NCBI RefSeq assembly: GCF_900460525.1
Contig: NZ_UHIY01000001.1
Span: 372,001-436,000, forward strand
Origin: Yersinia kristensenii
Lineage (GTDB): Bacteria; Pseudomonadota; Gammaproteobacteria; Enterobacterales; Enterobacteriaceae
Direction of reading: 5' to 3'
Length of the DNA: 64,000 bases
Under the pieces are notes generated by a model. The model did not search any database, was not told where the DNA came from, and saw nothing but the letters and a program-made list of their open reading frames with translations. Position numbers and translations under genes: made by a program. Shown here piece after piece: positions 35,369 to 45,676 of the stretch; positions within the stretch are counted from its first letter, which is position 1, and every line of letters begins with the position of its first letter.

Positions 35369-36115
35369 TTACTTGATGCTTTCAACCACAGAACACGTGC
35401 TACCCGTGCAACCAAATACCAATTTTGGCCGACCACCAAAATCATTGACATAAGTCAACACCGGTTTGCTACCCAATGCGGCAGCGCTGACATCCAACAT
35501 ACCCTGCGCTTTTGGCGCAATCATGAGTGGCTTGAAGCCCGCTGCTGTTTTCCCGTTTTTGCTCTCACTGGCATCGACCAGCGTGATGTAATACGGGGTC
35601 GGGTTATTAACCTGATAACGATCGCCCTGACGAGTCAGTTGTAACTTTTCCTGCCAAGGTGTCGACATATCCGCCTTTTGGGGCACGATGCCCACTGGGC
35701 GGTAGAAAAGTTTGATGCGCGTTTGCAAAGCAATTTGCAAAGTATTGGGCTTGTCCGAGCGCGGTGGAATTTCGCGCAAGTTAAAATAGAACAAGGTTTC
35801 CCGGTCTTGCGCCAACTGGTTCACTGCCGGCAAGGTTTGTACTTTTAACTGGCTCATCGCACCGGGTTCTACCCGCTGAACCGGTGGAACCACCGTCAAC
35901 GGTGAATTGATCTTGTTACCCTGCTCATCTTCAATCCAACCCTGCGCCAGATAAGGCAATTCCTTATTCTGGTTGCTGATATTCAAGCTGATGGACTTAT
36001 CGCCGCCATTAAGAATGGCCCGGGTTCTATCCAGTGCAATCGCTGCTGTTGCTTGCTGAGCCATAAGTGCCGTCACCAGAATCGTGGTGATACGCAGTTT
36101 GTTATTCAATTTCAT
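35369..36115 (-). CDS. Periplasmic pilus chaperone, PapD/MrpD-like
   Basis: 248 residues from the ATG at 36115, 8 nt after AAGGA; a longer frame to 36208 is not needed. Signal peptide ends QQATA. The two Ig-like domains show ALDRTRAILNGGDKSISLNI, FYFNLREIPPRSDKPNTLQIALQTRIKLFYRP, and the conserved C-terminal NPTPYYITL block; the active Arg/Lys for the subunit C-terminus is R in DRTRAI and K in RIKLFYRP. Two C-terminal cysteines (FGCTGSTCS) could form a disulfide. It folds pilins and delivers them to the usher. Confidence 0.9.
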   Translation of the reverse strand: MKLNNKLRITTILVTALMAQQATAAIALDRTRAILNGGDKSISLNISNQNKELPYLAQGWIEDEQGNKINSPLTVVPPVQRVEPGAMSQLKVQTLPAVNQLAQDRETLFYFNLREIPPRSDKPNTLQIALQTRIKLFYRPVGIVPQKADMSTPWQEKLQLTRQGDRYQVNNPTPYYITLVDASESKNGKTAAGFKPLMIAPKAQGMLDVSAAALGSKPVLTYVNDFGGRPKLVFGCTGSTCSVVESIK

Positions 36116-36214
36116 TACTTTTTCCTTCGAATTAGTTTTGTCAGAACCTGGTGGCACCGAACGTTTTCTCTTACCGGAACCCGCGGTTATCCGCAGGTCC
36201 GTTACCAAAGCTTT

Positions 36215-38776
36215 CTACTCTGATGCCGGGAGCTTATTTCCCGCCGCTATCGGCTGGCAAGGCAGCAGTAGATTCGCCAGTATTGCCGGAGAAAGTGCCT
36301 TCGGTAAGGTGATGCTACATTGCGCCTTCCCATTCCAGTTTACTGACATAGTTTCACCGGCTTTTATCCCACTGAGATAAGTGGAACCGTCGTCGTTAAC
36401 AATGCCGGTCTCTTGCTGATTTTCATTTAATACGGTGGCCCCAAATGGCGGTGATGTACCATCTGCCATGCGTATCATGGCCATCGCTTTTTCGCCGGAA
36501 ATCACATTAAAGCGGCGATAACCAATAGCGCCTTCAGTCAGTGTGACTTGTGCTACGGTTCCTCTGGCCTCAACATCATCCGCCAGGTTATCAATATCTA
36601 TACTGGCCCGGTTGCGGTAATAACTGTTCACATCACCGACCACAGCTTTACCAAACCGGTTGGTGCGTATTGATGAGCCATACCCTTGCACCGGAACACC
36701 GGATACCCCTTGGGTATCAAGTAACAATCGGGTTCCACCAAGAGTATTCACCCGATGTAAAGCCCCACCTTCAGCCGTAATAGTGGCCCCGCCCTGAATA
36801 CCTAAACCGACGGAAGAATATTGGCCTTCCTGATAACTGGCGTTGGCGTTAATATCCGCGCTACTACCAATGTGGTTGTAGTTACCGCTGACCAACGCGC
36901 CGCTACGGGCTACGCCAGTATTGATCTGGTAGTTGTTATGAGCATCTATGCGATCGGAATACCCCACTCGCTGACTGTTTTCACGGCCATTGACTGACGC
37001 GCTATAACTGATTGTTGCACTGTTGCCAATCGGCATAGACAAGGACAGATACACCCCATCATCATTGCTTTCGTTATAACGGTTGCGGAAAGCCGAGAAT
37101 GTCATACTGACGTTTTTCACTTTGCCAATATCGAAATAGCGCGAGAGTGACAGGTTATAGCGGTCATTCGCCGAGCGATCCCAATATGTTTGATGGCTAT
37201 AGTTCAAATACGCGCTCAGCCCCAGATCCTGAAATTGCTGGTTGAAGCTGATGGTGTACATCTCTTTATTGCCACCCACACTATTACCGCGATAACGTGT
37301 GTCGAGATATTCCGTCATGGTCATAAAGTTACGTTCAGAGAAGCGATAGCCAGCAAACGTCACCTGACTGCCTGTCTCCTGAAAGTTTTTCGAATAGTTG
37401 ACGCGATAAGAGCCACCACTCAAAGTGCCTTTCTCGGGTAAAGTGGCCCATGATTGGGTCATATCAACCGACACTGCACCAAATTCCATCAAATCACGGC
37501 CAATCCCCATGGATGCCGCTTGATATTCGTTTTCACCACTGATCCCACCACCAAACAATGACCAGCCGCTATTGATCCCCCAAGAGAATTCCCCGGAACC
37601 AAATACCGGCCCTTCAGACTGATGCCCGATACTCGAAGGCTTACCTGCGGCCACCCGGTAGCGCACCATTCCAGGGCGGGTCAGGTAAGGAATACTGGCG
37701 GTATTCACCTGAAATTGTTGAACTTGCCCATCAAGCTCTTCTACTCGTACATCCAGCGTCCCAGAAACAAAACTGTTCAAGTTCTGGATGCGGAAAGGAC
37801 CGGCAGCGACCAGTGTTTCACTCAACACTCGCCCTTGCTGACTCACAATAACCCGCGCATTGGTTCGGGCCACACCCGTAATCTCAGGTGCATAGCCACG
37901 CAAATTCGGCGGTAACATATTGTCATCTGTCGCCAGGCTAGCACCGCTGAAGCGGAAGCTATCAAAGATGGCAGAGTTCAAAAAGTCTTCACCCAATGTC
38001 AACTTAGCGCCCAAACTCGGAATAGCGCGATAGGCGTAATAACGGCTCCAATCCCATTTGCGATTAGACTCGGCATCAGAATTCTGATCGACACGCGACT
38101 GCCAATCTGCACGCAGACGCCAGGCACCTAAGTTAGCGCCGGTGGTTCCGTTACCGCTCAATGTGTTATTGCTGGTATTGCTCTTTTGCTGGCGGTTCAA
38201 CTGCCCTAACAGGTTGTAGTCAAACAGCACACCGGGAAGACCGTCTTCCCAACGAGACGGAGGATCCCAGTCAGGTTCGCTATATTCCAGCCAGGCTTGC
38301 GGCACACTCAGGTGCAACGAGGAAGTGGCTAAATCGCCTTCCACGGTCAAGCCGGGTAAGCTGCTGATATCGAGACATTCACCACCACGCGACCACGCCA
38401 ACTTTTTAAAGCTATCTTCTTTTAATGCCAGTAACTCAATTAACTGGGGTGATAAACACGCTTCACTTTTTTTAGGGTCTGTTTCAGAGGCGTAGAATAT
38501 AATTGGCTGCTCACTGAGTTCCTGTTTATTCATACTAACCAATAAGTTATAACTCCCTGGCATGATATAACCGCGTTGGGAGAACTGACTTAGGTCAAAA
38601 TTAGCGCGATCCTTGGTATCCAGCACATCTGTATTAAACTGAATATCATCACTAGCAAACACACCATACGCATTGCCACTTAATGCAACAGCGATCAGAA
38701 TTCGCAATAAATCACGACAGGCAATACCAGAGGTAATGGAACGAGCGGATACCATGAGATATGTCACCTTACTCAT
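36215..38776 (-). CDS. Outer-membrane fimbrial usher, PapC/MrpC-like
   Basis: 853 residues, the usual usher size. After the signal (ending VFAS) come the N-terminal chaperone-binding domain (FNTDVLDTKDRANFDLSQFSQ), the 24-strand barrel with a plug domain (about 250-350, containing PEITGVARTNARVIVSQQGRVL), and the C-terminal domains with FGATVLNENQQETGIVNDDGSTYLSG. Two late cysteines (CSITLP, LPCQP) form the usual pair. It receives chaperone-pilin complexes and extrudes the fibre. The gene lies between the MrpB-like and chaperone genes. Confidence 0.93.
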   Translation of the reverse strand: MSKVTYLMVSARSITSGIACRDLLRILIAVALSGNAYGVFASDDIQFNTDVLDTKDRANFDLSQFSQRGYIMPGSYNLLVSMNKQELSEQPIIFYASETDPKKSEACLSPQLIELLALKEDSFKKLAWSRGGECLDISSLPGLTVEGDLATSSLHLSVPQAWLEYSEPDWDPPSRWEDGLPGVLFDYNLLGQLNRQQKSNTSNNTLSGNGTTGANLGAWRLRADWQSRVDQNSDAESNRKWDWSRYYAYRAIPSLGAKLTLGEDFLNSAIFDSFRFSGASLATDDNMLPPNLRGYAPEITGVARTNARVIVSQQGRVLSETLVAAGPFRIQNLNSFVSGTLDVRVEELDGQVQQFQVNTASIPYLTRPGMVRYRVAAGKPSSIGHQSEGPVFGSGEFSWGINSGWSLFGGGISGENEYQAASMGIGRDLMEFGAVSVDMTQSWATLPEKGTLSGGSYRVNYSKNFQETGSQVTFAGYRFSERNFMTMTEYLDTRYRGNSVGGNKEMYTISFNQQFQDLGLSAYLNYSHQTYWDRSANDRYNLSLSRYFDIGKVKNVSMTFSAFRNRYNESNDDGVYLSLSMPIGNSATISYSASVNGRENSQRVGYSDRIDAHNNYQINTGVARSGALVSGNYNHIGSSADINANASYQEGQYSSVGLGIQGGATITAEGGALHRVNTLGGTRLLLDTQGVSGVPVQGYGSSIRTNRFGKAVVGDVNSYYRNRASIDIDNLADDVEARGTVAQVTLTEGAIGYRRFNVISGEKAMAMIRMADGTSPPFGATVLNENQQETGIVNDDGSTYLSGIKAGETMSVNWNGKAQCSITLPKALSPAILANLLLPCQPIAAGNKLPASE

Positions 38777-38781
38777 TGAAA

Positions 38782-39327
38782 TCAGTAATAATCCAATTTG
38801 AAACGAACGCTAGAATGATAAGTTCCAGCACGCAGCATCTTGCCATTGCCCACTAACCGCAGGGCATAATTGAGTTTCAGATCAGCAGGGATGATATTTA
38901 TTTCCGGTGATGCTACCCCTGGAGTTGAAGCAATGCCTTTATCATCAATAATTTGCATTGCTACTCCTTCGGCTTCTCCGTAAACCGCAAAATTATTACC
39001 GTCCGCAGCACCGTCAAATGTCACGGCAAAATGCTGCCGGTTCGCTTTGTCCGAATCGGAATGAACTATCGTGCAATCAAGCAAACGAATGGCAAAGGGA
39101 TGGTCATCTCCAACGCCGTTCTGAACCAATTGACCGATAGGCAAAATTGCCATATCAATGGTCTGTTCCAAACTTCCCGGATCTATAGCGCAAGCAGTAT
39201 CAGTAATACTTCCTTCCATACTCACGCGGCCCCAATTGGTTTTCATGGGATCTGCCATTACCGGTAGACTCAGTAATGACGCCATCAGTAAGGAAGGAGG
39301 CACTATCAAAAAAAATGACTTGGACAT
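38782..39327 (-). CDS. Minor fimbrial subunit, MrpB/PapH-like
   Basis: 181 residues. Signal peptide ends PVMA; mature start DPMKTNWGRVSMEGSITDTACAIDPGS holds the first Cys, LLDCTIVHSD the second, and the end is RFKLDYY. It lies between the major pilin and the usher, the position of PapH/MrpB anchors or terminators that fix the pilus base in the outer membrane. The role is inferred from position. Confidence 0.8.
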   Translation of the reverse strand: MSKSFFLIVPPSLLMASLLSLPVMADPMKTNWGRVSMEGSITDTACAIDPGSLEQTIDMAILPIGQLVQNGVGDDHPFAIRLLDCTIVHSDSDKANRQHFAVTFDGAADGNNFAVYGEAEGVAMQIIDDKGIASTPGVASPEINIIPADLKLNYALRLVGNGKMLRAGTYHSSVRFKLDYY

Positions 39328-39372
39328 AAATCACCTAACTCATCCAGCACGTATCTTTTTCAAGAGAAAAAG

Positions 39373-39394
39373 ACATGCGGAAAAATCCGCATGT
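39373..39394 (-). terminator. Terminator/attenuator after the major pilin gene
   Basis: The 9-bp stem ACATGCGGA / TCCGCATGT with a 4-nt loop is followed on the minus strand by CTTTTTCTCTT. It lies between the major pilin and the rest of the operon and should give the pilin a large excess of mRNA over the assembly genes. Confidence 0.8.
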
Positions 39395-39412
39395 CGAATT
39401 AGAAAATGATGC

Positions 39413-39937
39413 TTATTGGTAAGCCAGGGTGAAGTCAGCTACGCTTGAGAAGCTGCCTGGTTTGATAGCGTCAGATACAGTGCTGCCCTGCAGGTAAGCA
39501 GAGAATGCCAGGGTGTTGTTACCAGCAACCAGAGTCTGCTGTTCAGTTGCAGTACCCAGTTTGATAACAGAACCAGTACCATCAACGATTGCGATACCAG
39601 CGCCTTCAGCTACACCAGTGATACCCAACAGGCCAGCTACTGCTGCTGATTCTGCACCGCCGAAAGTGGTGGTTACAGTTTTCAGAGTGGTGGTGTCACA
39701 GTTTTCCAATTTGATTTTGAAATCATGTGCAGATGATTTGCCGCCATTCTGCAGTGCCACGTTAGAGATCTGGCCCATTTCAACAGTCTGTGCATCTGAA
39801 CCTGCTGCGATTGAGCAAGGTGCATCAATGATAGAACCATTGAAAGTTACAGTACCTTGGCCTTGGTCAGCAGCGTTAGCCACAGAAGCAAAACCCAATA
39901 CCATAGCTGCAGCCAAGATCGTTTTATTCAGTTTCAT
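39413..39937 (-). CDS. Major fimbrial subunit, MrpA/PapA-like
   Basis: 174 residues. Signal peptide ends SVANA; mature start ADQGQGTVTFNGSIIDAPCSIAAGSDAQTVEMGQIS is typical of MR/P and type 1 pilins. The second Cys is in LENCDTTTLK, and it ends FTLAYQ. Codon use is visibly biased toward highly expressed genes (CTG, AAC, GGT, GTT), unlike the other fimbrial genes, which fits a major structural protein. It is the first gene of the operon, downstream of the 930-bp control region. Confidence 0.92.
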   Translation of the reverse strand: MKLNKTILAAAMVLGFASVANAADQGQGTVTFNGSIIDAPCSIAAGSDAQTVEMGQISNVALQNGGKSSAHDFKIKLENCDTTTLKTVTTTFGGAESAAVAGLLGITGVAEGAGIAIVDGTGSVIKLGTATEQQTLVAGNNTLAFSAYLQGSTVSDAIKPGSFSSVADFTLAYQ

Positions 39938-40283
39938 TACGTGATTCCTTTATACACAATTAAAGTTTTGCCCGCTGATTTACCTTAATAAAATCAAGGT
40001 AAATACCGCATCGAAGTTGTTTTAAACATAAAAATTCATGCAGTTTCTTGTTGTAAAAATACAAGAAGATAAACTGCGAACTGCTTAGAGCTATAAAGTC
40101 AACATGGAGACATTGAAGAATATCTACATCTTTAGAAAACGTTTAAATAACGATAAAGCCCTTTTTGTTCGACGCAGATAATACAAATATAACGCTCCAC
40201 TTGATAGTTATTTAATTCAAACAATCAAAATTCAGAGTGTTTAACTTAATTAACTAATTTAAAACAATAATATCGATAACTTT

Positions 40284-40348
40284 GATCGAAAAACATTGCC
40301 CGCTCGACATATCCTACTACAAAAATGAGCAAATCGACACATTAGATC
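40284..40348. promoter_or_regulatory. Two GATC sites in the fimbrial control region
   Basis: The 39938-40870 gap (930 bp, very AT-rich) has no gene. It contains just two Dam sites, at 40284-40287 and 40345-40348, 61 bp apart. On the minus strand both read CGATC, the core seen in pap-family Lrp/PapI sites. The sites are about 350-410 bp before the major pilin start, with a PapI/FaeA-like gene on the other side. Together this suggests methylation-dependent phase variation. The spacing in pap itself is 102 bp. Confidence 0.45.
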
Positions 40349-40762
40349 GCTAAAAGTCTATTTTACGAAATTAATGATTGCTTATTCCATTAGTCAAATT
40401 ATAATCGATATTAAATCCTTATAATTTTAATGCAAAAAGCAGAAAAAGCTTAACAATAATACATTTAAACCTTGCTAATACTTTGGTTAAGTCAAAGGAA
40501 AGCGAGGTTTTTTTATATATTATACTCAGTAAGTTATTGAAATTAATGGATAATTAAAAAATGCCACCCACCATCACTTCAGATATAAAGAAAGGTATTT
40601 AACCGAGCGTTTTAATTGAATAAAATAGTTGCCCGGCTTATTAACTGAGCCTAATTGTTAAATTTTCGCGAACCCATTCTGAAGATAAAAATAAGGATTA
40701 TAAAAACAATATAAAATAAATAAGAGAAAACACCGATGTCTGTATGAATAGTCTTTTAATTT

Positions 40763-40811
40763 GTAGGAAACGTCCTACCAATATGTGTGAAATATAAACC
40801 TGTTAGTAGGA
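40763..40811. repeat. GTAGGA operator-like repeats before the FaeA-like gene
   Basis: The palindrome GTAGGA-AACG-TCCTAC (40763-40778) is followed by a direct copy of GTAGGA at 40806-40811, 43 bp from the first, about four helical turns. The repeats lie 60-108 bp before the regulator start. They may be binding sites for the regulator or another factor. Confidence 0.35.
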
Positions 40812-40870
40812 ATGTAAGAAATTAAAAATAAGACATTCTTAATAAGATAAATTGCATGAGGAATTAATCA

Positions 40871-41134
40871 ATGAAACCTAAGGATCAACGTAAAGAAGAA
40901 GTCATGAGTATATTGGAAGAACGATGTAATGTTCTAAAGGAACAATTTACTGAATCACCTCCCCCAGTTATCAATTGGCCAAAAACAAGAGAGCTTGCTG
41001 ATAAAGCACAGCTGGATATTTATACGGCAAGATTGGTATTAATGAAGTTAGTCGATGAAAATAGAGCCAAAATGTCAGAAACCAAAGTGATGAACTCACT
41101 ACGCTGGTTTATTGCTCATCCGACTGAAAAATAA
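40871..41134 (+). CDS. FaeA/PapI-like fimbrial regulator
   Basis: 87 residues, divergent from the fimbrial operon. The pattern TRELADKAQLDIYTARLVLMKLVDENRAKM (about 38-67; shown as ELADKAQLDIYTARL and MKLVDENRA) fits the winged HTH of PapI/FaeA proteins, which have little else conserved. The N-terminal EEVMSILEERC helix fits as well. The ATG follows GAGGAAT. PapI-family proteins switch Lrp between GATC-containing sites to turn pili on. The place, size and strand all match. Sequence similarity is modest, so this is an inference from fold pattern and context. Confidence 0.65.
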   Translation: MKPKDQRKEEVMSILEERCNVLKEQFTESPPPVINWPKTRELADKAQLDIYTARLVLMKLVDENRAKMSETKVMNSLRWFIAHPTEK

Positions 41135-41234
41135 CTGAAGTCACTCTTATTGAGCATTTATGACTCAATACACTAGATGATCGTTACCCACTAACCGCCA
41201 ACACAGTTCACCAAACAGCAATCAATTGAAAATA

Positions 41235-42899
41235 ATGAAATTATTCTTTTTTACATCGATTAAAACCACTTTTCCCACACGAAAAGTTAACCTTATTGTT
41301 TTGCTGCTCATGGTCATGACGTTTGTCTCCATGATGCACTATGAAATCAATCGAGGCGGCGCCGGGCTTCATCTTCCCCATAATATTATCATCTGGGCCA
41401 TGATGGCGCTGTTAGTGATTGTGCTCTATTGGCCACAAAGTGTAGAGGCCCGCTCGGTAAACTCTCCGAGCAATCTATGGCTGTTGTTTGGTGCGCTGCT
41501 GCTGACACTTCCAGGGTTGTGGCCCGCGTCATTACAGCATATCGGGGCCTGGCTACCACGAATGCTCGGTTTGTGGGGGGGGATAATACTGCTGCTTGGG
41601 CTGTTTCGGCTGAAACTAAATCACAATGCACGACAAGCGTGGTTACTGTTAATACTGTTGTCGGCCTGGGGCCAGGCTATACTGGCTTTACTGCAATGGT
41701 TTGTTTTTACAGCAGATAACTGGATGGAATTTGATATTACCCAGCGCCCTTACGGGATGTTTCAGCAAACTAATGTGCTGGCCAGTTACCTGGCAACAGG
41801 CTATGGCATCGCGACCTACCTGTTTATGGCCTCAGGCAATCGGGTCATACGTGGCATAAGCACCCTCACGCTGCTGGTTTTCCCCGGCATATTAATGCTA
41901 TTGCAATCGCGAATTGGCTGGGTTGGCGGCGTCACAACGCTATCATTGCTTTCTCTCTATTACTGGCGTCAACGAAAAATAGCCTGGTTGTGGCTATTCA
42001 GCCTGATCAGTCTGTTAGGTGCCTTTTATCTGCAGGAACAGATGAAAGTCAGCATATTGGTAGCAAAAGGAGCCAGCAACCAAGAACGCTGGTTAATGTT
42101 GGAATATACCTGGCAGATGATACAACAACGCCCATGGCTGGGCTGGGGATACGGTAACTTTGAGTCCGCCTTTGCCCGAGAGTTAGTACAGAACGGGCTA
42201 ATATTTAAAGACTCGGGTTACCCTTCTCATCCGCATAATGAAGTGCTTTATGGCTGGGCAGAGGGTGGCATCGTGGCTTTGGTGGGGATGCTGGTATTAG
42301 TTGCCGGGTATATAAAACCGCTATTAATTCAACCGAAGAGGGTTTTCCCTCTCTGGGTACTCACTCTCCCAATTGCTTTGCATCTGATGACCGAGCTGCC
42401 TCTTTATCACTCTGCTGCTCACTGGCTGGTGCTGATCTTACTGGGTCGACTGATGGTACCAGAAAACATGTTAGTACCTATAGCCTCTCCCCTTCCCCAG
42501 TGGCGGCGCTGGCTACAGGGCGTTATTGTGCTATCCGCACTATGTACCCTGCTATTTATGGTGACGGGCTTCAAAACTGGTCGGATACTGACACTGAGTG
42601 AAAGGAGTGGTTTGGTTGATATGCAGCCGTTAGATAAACTGATAAATCCCTATATCCAGTGGGAAAGGTATCAATACATTCGGCATATCAATCTGTTACT
42701 GCAATTTAACCAAAATCCTGATCCTGCGTTACTGACTCAGTTCCGCGTATGGGCCGAGCGATACATTCAATTGCACAATGATCCGAATGTTTATCAAAGC
42801 CTTATTATGATTACTCAATATCAAAATGACCTCTCTCAGGCCAACCACCTGCGGGATACAGCTCACGCGCTGTTCCCCAAAAACCCTGCATTCCAGTAG
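41235..42899 (+). CDS. PglL/Wzy-like O-oligosaccharyltransferase
   Basis: About 554 residues from the ATG at 41235; a TTG at 41226 is the only longer start. It has about 11-12 hydrophobic helices and the Wzy_C / PglL signature in the large periplasmic loop: YGMFQQTNVLASYLATG, QSRIGWVGG, RPWLGWGYGNFES, and SHPHNEVLYGWAEGGIVAL, where the His of HNE matches the essential histidine of Neisseria PglL. The C-terminal 100 residues are a soluble tail with a YQSLIMITQYQNDLSQA helix. Enzymes of this family move a lipid-linked glycan onto pilin or lipid A core. No glycan gene or type IV pilin is nearby. It lies between the fimbrial locus and mutS. Confidence 0.8.
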   Translation: MKLFFFTSIKTTFPTRKVNLIVLLLMVMTFVSMMHYEINRGGAGLHLPHNIIIWAMMALLVIVLYWPQSVEARSVNSPSNLWLLFGALLLTLPGLWPASLQHIGAWLPRMLGLWGGIILLLGLFRLKLNHNARQAWLLLILLSAWGQAILALLQWFVFTADNWMEFDITQRPYGMFQQTNVLASYLATGYGIATYLFMASGNRVIRGISTLTLLVFPGILMLLQSRIGWVGGVTTLSLLSLYYWRQRKIAWLWLFSLISLLGAFYLQEQMKVSILVAKGASNQERWLMLEYTWQMIQQRPWLGWGYGNFESAFARELVQNGLIFKDSGYPSHPHNEVLYGWAEGGIVALVGMLVLVAGYIKPLLIQPKRVFPLWVLTLPIALHLMTELPLYHSAAHWLVLILLGRLMVPENMLVPIASPLPQWRRWLQGVIVLSALCTLLFMVTGFKTGRILTLSERSGLVDMQPLDKLINPYIQWERYQYIRHINLLLQFNQNPDPALLTQFRVWAERYIQLHNDPNVYQSLIMITQYQNDLSQANHLRDTAHALFPKNPAFQ

Positions 42900-43059
42900 C
42901 CTCCCCCCCAATAAGCTGACAGATCAATGCATAGCTCCTGAGTTTAGGGGCTAATCTGCTTTGTTTGCGAGTCGTCTCGAGTTTTTAGCTATGTCAGTTT
43001 CTGGGCTGCTGGGCTAGTATATCGGCTGGAAAAAGGACTTAACTAGAAAACATAACCGC

Positions 43060-45615
43060 ATGAATAATACTGATAAGCTAGATTCCCATACCCCAATGAT
43101 GCAGCAGTATCATCGGCTCAAGGCCCAGCACCCTGACATCTTGCTGTTTTATCGCATGGGTGATTTTTATGAACTGTTCTACAGTGACGCCAAACGCGCG
43201 TCACAGTTGCTGGATATCTCACTAACGAAACGGGGCTCTTCCGCCGGTGAACCTATTCCTATGGCCGGTGTTCCCTATCATTCAATAGAGAACTATCTGG
43301 CAAAACTGGTTCAATTGGGTGAATCAGCCGCTATCTGTGAGCAAATCGGCGACCCTGCCACCAGCAAAGGGCCAGTTGAACGTAAAGTAGTGCGTATCGT
43401 CACCCCCGGCACCGTAAGTGACGAAGCCTTGCTGCAAGAACGGCAAGATAATCTGCTGGCAGCTATCTGGCAGGATGCTCGCGGATTTGGTTATGCAACA
43501 CTGGATATCAGTTCAGGCCGCTTTAGGGTTGCAGAACCCGCAGACCTTGAAACTATGGCTGCCGAGTTACAACGCACCAATCCCGCAGAGTTACTTTATC
43601 CAGAAAATTTCGAGCCCATGTCGTTGATAGAACATCGACATGGCTTACGTCGCCGCCCGTTATGGGAATTTGAGCTGGAAACAGCCAAACAGCAGCTTAA
43701 TCTGCAATTTGGTACCCGCGATTTAATTGGTTTTGGGGTTGAACAATCTCATCAAGCACTGCGGGCAGCGGGTTGTTTACTGCAATATGTCAAAGATACC
43801 CAGCGCACTTCCCTGCCTCATATCCGTGGTTTAACCATGGAACGCCAGCAAGATGGCATAGTTATGGATGCCGCGACCCGCCGCAATCTTGAACTGACCC
43901 AGAATTTGTCCGGAGGAACGGAAAATACACTGGCCGCTATCCTTGATTGCAGTGTGACTGCCATGGGTAGCCGCATGCTGAAACGCTGGCTGCATATGCC
44001 AATCCGTGACACTAAGGTATTGACCGATCGCCAGCAGGCGATTGGCGGCTTGCAAAATATTACCGCTGAACTGCAAACTCCGTTGCGTCAAGTCGGAGAT
44101 TTAGAACGTATTCTGGCTCGTCTGGCACTGCGAACTGCACGCCCGAGAGATTTGGCAAGAATGCGCCATGCGTTCCAGCAATTACCTGAAATTCATCGGC
44201 TATTGCAACCGCTGGATGTTCCTCATATACAAAATTTACTGTCACAAGTCGGTCAATTTGATGAATTACAAGACTTGTTGGAACGCGCCATTGTTGAAAC
44301 ACCGCCAGTATTGGTACGCGATGGGGGCGTGATCGCGCCGGGATACAATGCAGAATTAGACGAATGGCGGGCGCTGGCTGATGGCGCGACCGATTATCTG
44401 GATCGGTTGGAAATCCGTGAACGCGAAAAACTGGGCCTGGATACACTAAAAGTAGGTTTTAATGGCGTTCATGGCTACTTCATTCAGGTGAGTCGGGGGC
44501 AAAGCCATCTGGTACCAATTCATTATGTTCGCAGACAAACCCTGAAGAATGCCGAACGCTATATCATTCCTGAGCTAAAAGAGTATGAAGACAAAGTTCT
44601 GACCTCTAAAGGCAAAGCTTTGGCGATTGAAAAAGGTTTATACGAAGAGATTTTCGATCTGCTTTTGCCGCATCTATCCGAATTACAAATCAGTGCCAAT
44701 GCGCTGGCTGAGCTGGATGTACTCGCAAATCTGGCTGAAAGAGCGGAAACACTCAACTATAACTGTCCTGTTTTGAGTGATAAACCGGGGATCAAAATTA
44801 CCGGGGGCCGTCATCCAGTGGTGGAGCAGGTACTCAGCGAGCCTTTCATTTCTAACCCACTAACCTTGTCACCTCAACGGCGTATGTTGATCATTACTGG
44901 CCCGAATATGGGCGGTAAAAGTACTTATATGCGCCAAACAGCGTTGATTGTATTGCTGGCACATATGGGGAGTTATGTTCCCGCTGCTCAAGCCACCATT
45001 GGGCCAATTGATCGCATTTTCACCCGCGTCGGTGCAGCGGATGACCTGGCATCCGGTCGTTCTACCTTTATGGTCGAAATGACAGAAACAGCGAATATTC
45101 TGCATAACGCCACCGAGCAAAGTTTAGTGTTGATGGATGAAATTGGGCGCGGTACGTCGACTTATGATGGTCTTTCACTGGCCTGGGCCTGTGCGGAAAA
45201 TCTGGCTAGCCGTATCAAAGCCATGACACTATTCGCGACTCATTACTTTGAGCTGACGACCCTACCAGAAAAGATGGAAGGCGTGGTCAATGTTCATCTG
45301 GATGCACTGGAACATGGCGAAACTATCGCCTTTATGCACAGTGTGCAAGATGGTGCGGCGAGTAAAAGTTACGGTTTAGCCGTTGCAGCCTTGGCCGGTG
45401 TGCCACGGGACGTGATAAAGCGCGCGCGGCAAAAACTGAAAGAACTGGAATCATTGTCAAATAATGCAGCAGCAAGCAAGATTGATGGCTCGCAACTCAC
45501 ATTGCTAAATGAAGAAGTCCCGCCCGCCGTCGAAGCATTAGAAGCCCTGGACCCAGATTCTCTATCGCCACGTCAGGCACTTGAATGGATTTACCGCCTG
45601 AAAAATATGGTGTAA
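43060..45615 (+). CDS. mutS: DNA mismatch repair protein MutS
   Basis: 851 residues (E. coli MutS 853). The mismatch-binding N-terminus has the [12 protein letters not shown] motif with the Phe-X-Glu wedge. The ATPase has Walker [10 protein letters not shown] (about 616-624), [13 protein letters not shown] and the ATHYFELT switch. The short C-terminal tetramer region ends WIYRLKNMV. It recognises base mismatches and starts repair with MutL. The neighbour order mutS / rpoS-nlpD is typical of Enterobacterales. Confidence 0.98.
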   Translation: MNNTDKLDSHTPMMQQYHRLKAQHPDILLFYRMGDFYELFYSDAKRASQLLDISLTKRGSSAGEPIPMAGVPYHSIENYLAKLVQLGESAAICEQIGDPATSKGPVERKVVRIVTPGTVSDEALLQERQDNLLAAIWQDARGFGYATLDISSGRFRVAEPADLETMAAELQRTNPAELLYPENFEPMSLIEHRHGLRRRPLWEFELETAKQQLNLQFGTRDLIGFGVEQSHQALRAAGCLLQYVKDTQRTSLPHIRGLTMERQQDGIVMDAATRRNLELTQNLSGGTENTLAAILDCSVTAMGSRMLKRWLHMPIRDTKVLTDRQQAIGGLQNITAELQTPLRQVGDLERILARLALRTARPRDLARMRHAFQQLPEIHRLLQPLDVPHIQNLLSQVGQFDELQDLLERAIVETPPVLVRDGGVIAPGYNAELDEWRALADGATDYLDRLEIREREKLGLDTLKVGFNGVHGYFIQVSRGQSHLVPIHYVRRQTLKNAERYIIPELKEYEDKVLTSKGKALAIEKGLYEEIFDLLLPHLSELQISANALAELDVLANLAERAETLNYNCPVLSDKPGIKITGGRHPVVEQVLSEPFISNPLTLSPQRRMLIITGPNMGGKSTYMRQTALIVLLAHMGSYVPAAQATIGPIDRIFTRVGAADDLASGRSTFMVEMTETANILHNATEQSLVLMDEIGRGTSTYDGLSLAWACAENLASRIKAMTLFATHYFELTTLPEKMEGVVNVHLDALEHGETIAFMHSVQDGAASKSYGLAVAALAGVPRDVIKRARQKLKELESLSNNAAASKIDGSQLTLLNEEVPPAVEALEALDPDSLSPRQALEWIYRLKNMV

Positions 45616-45676
45616 CGGCTCTTTTCAAACACACTTACCGCCTGTAACCCACCAAATAGTAAGTTACAGGCATAAA

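Noticed and set aside
39938..40870. Invertible fim-type promoter element
   Set aside because: I found no clear pair of long inverted repeats and no recombinase gene nearby; short repeats could still be missed by eye.
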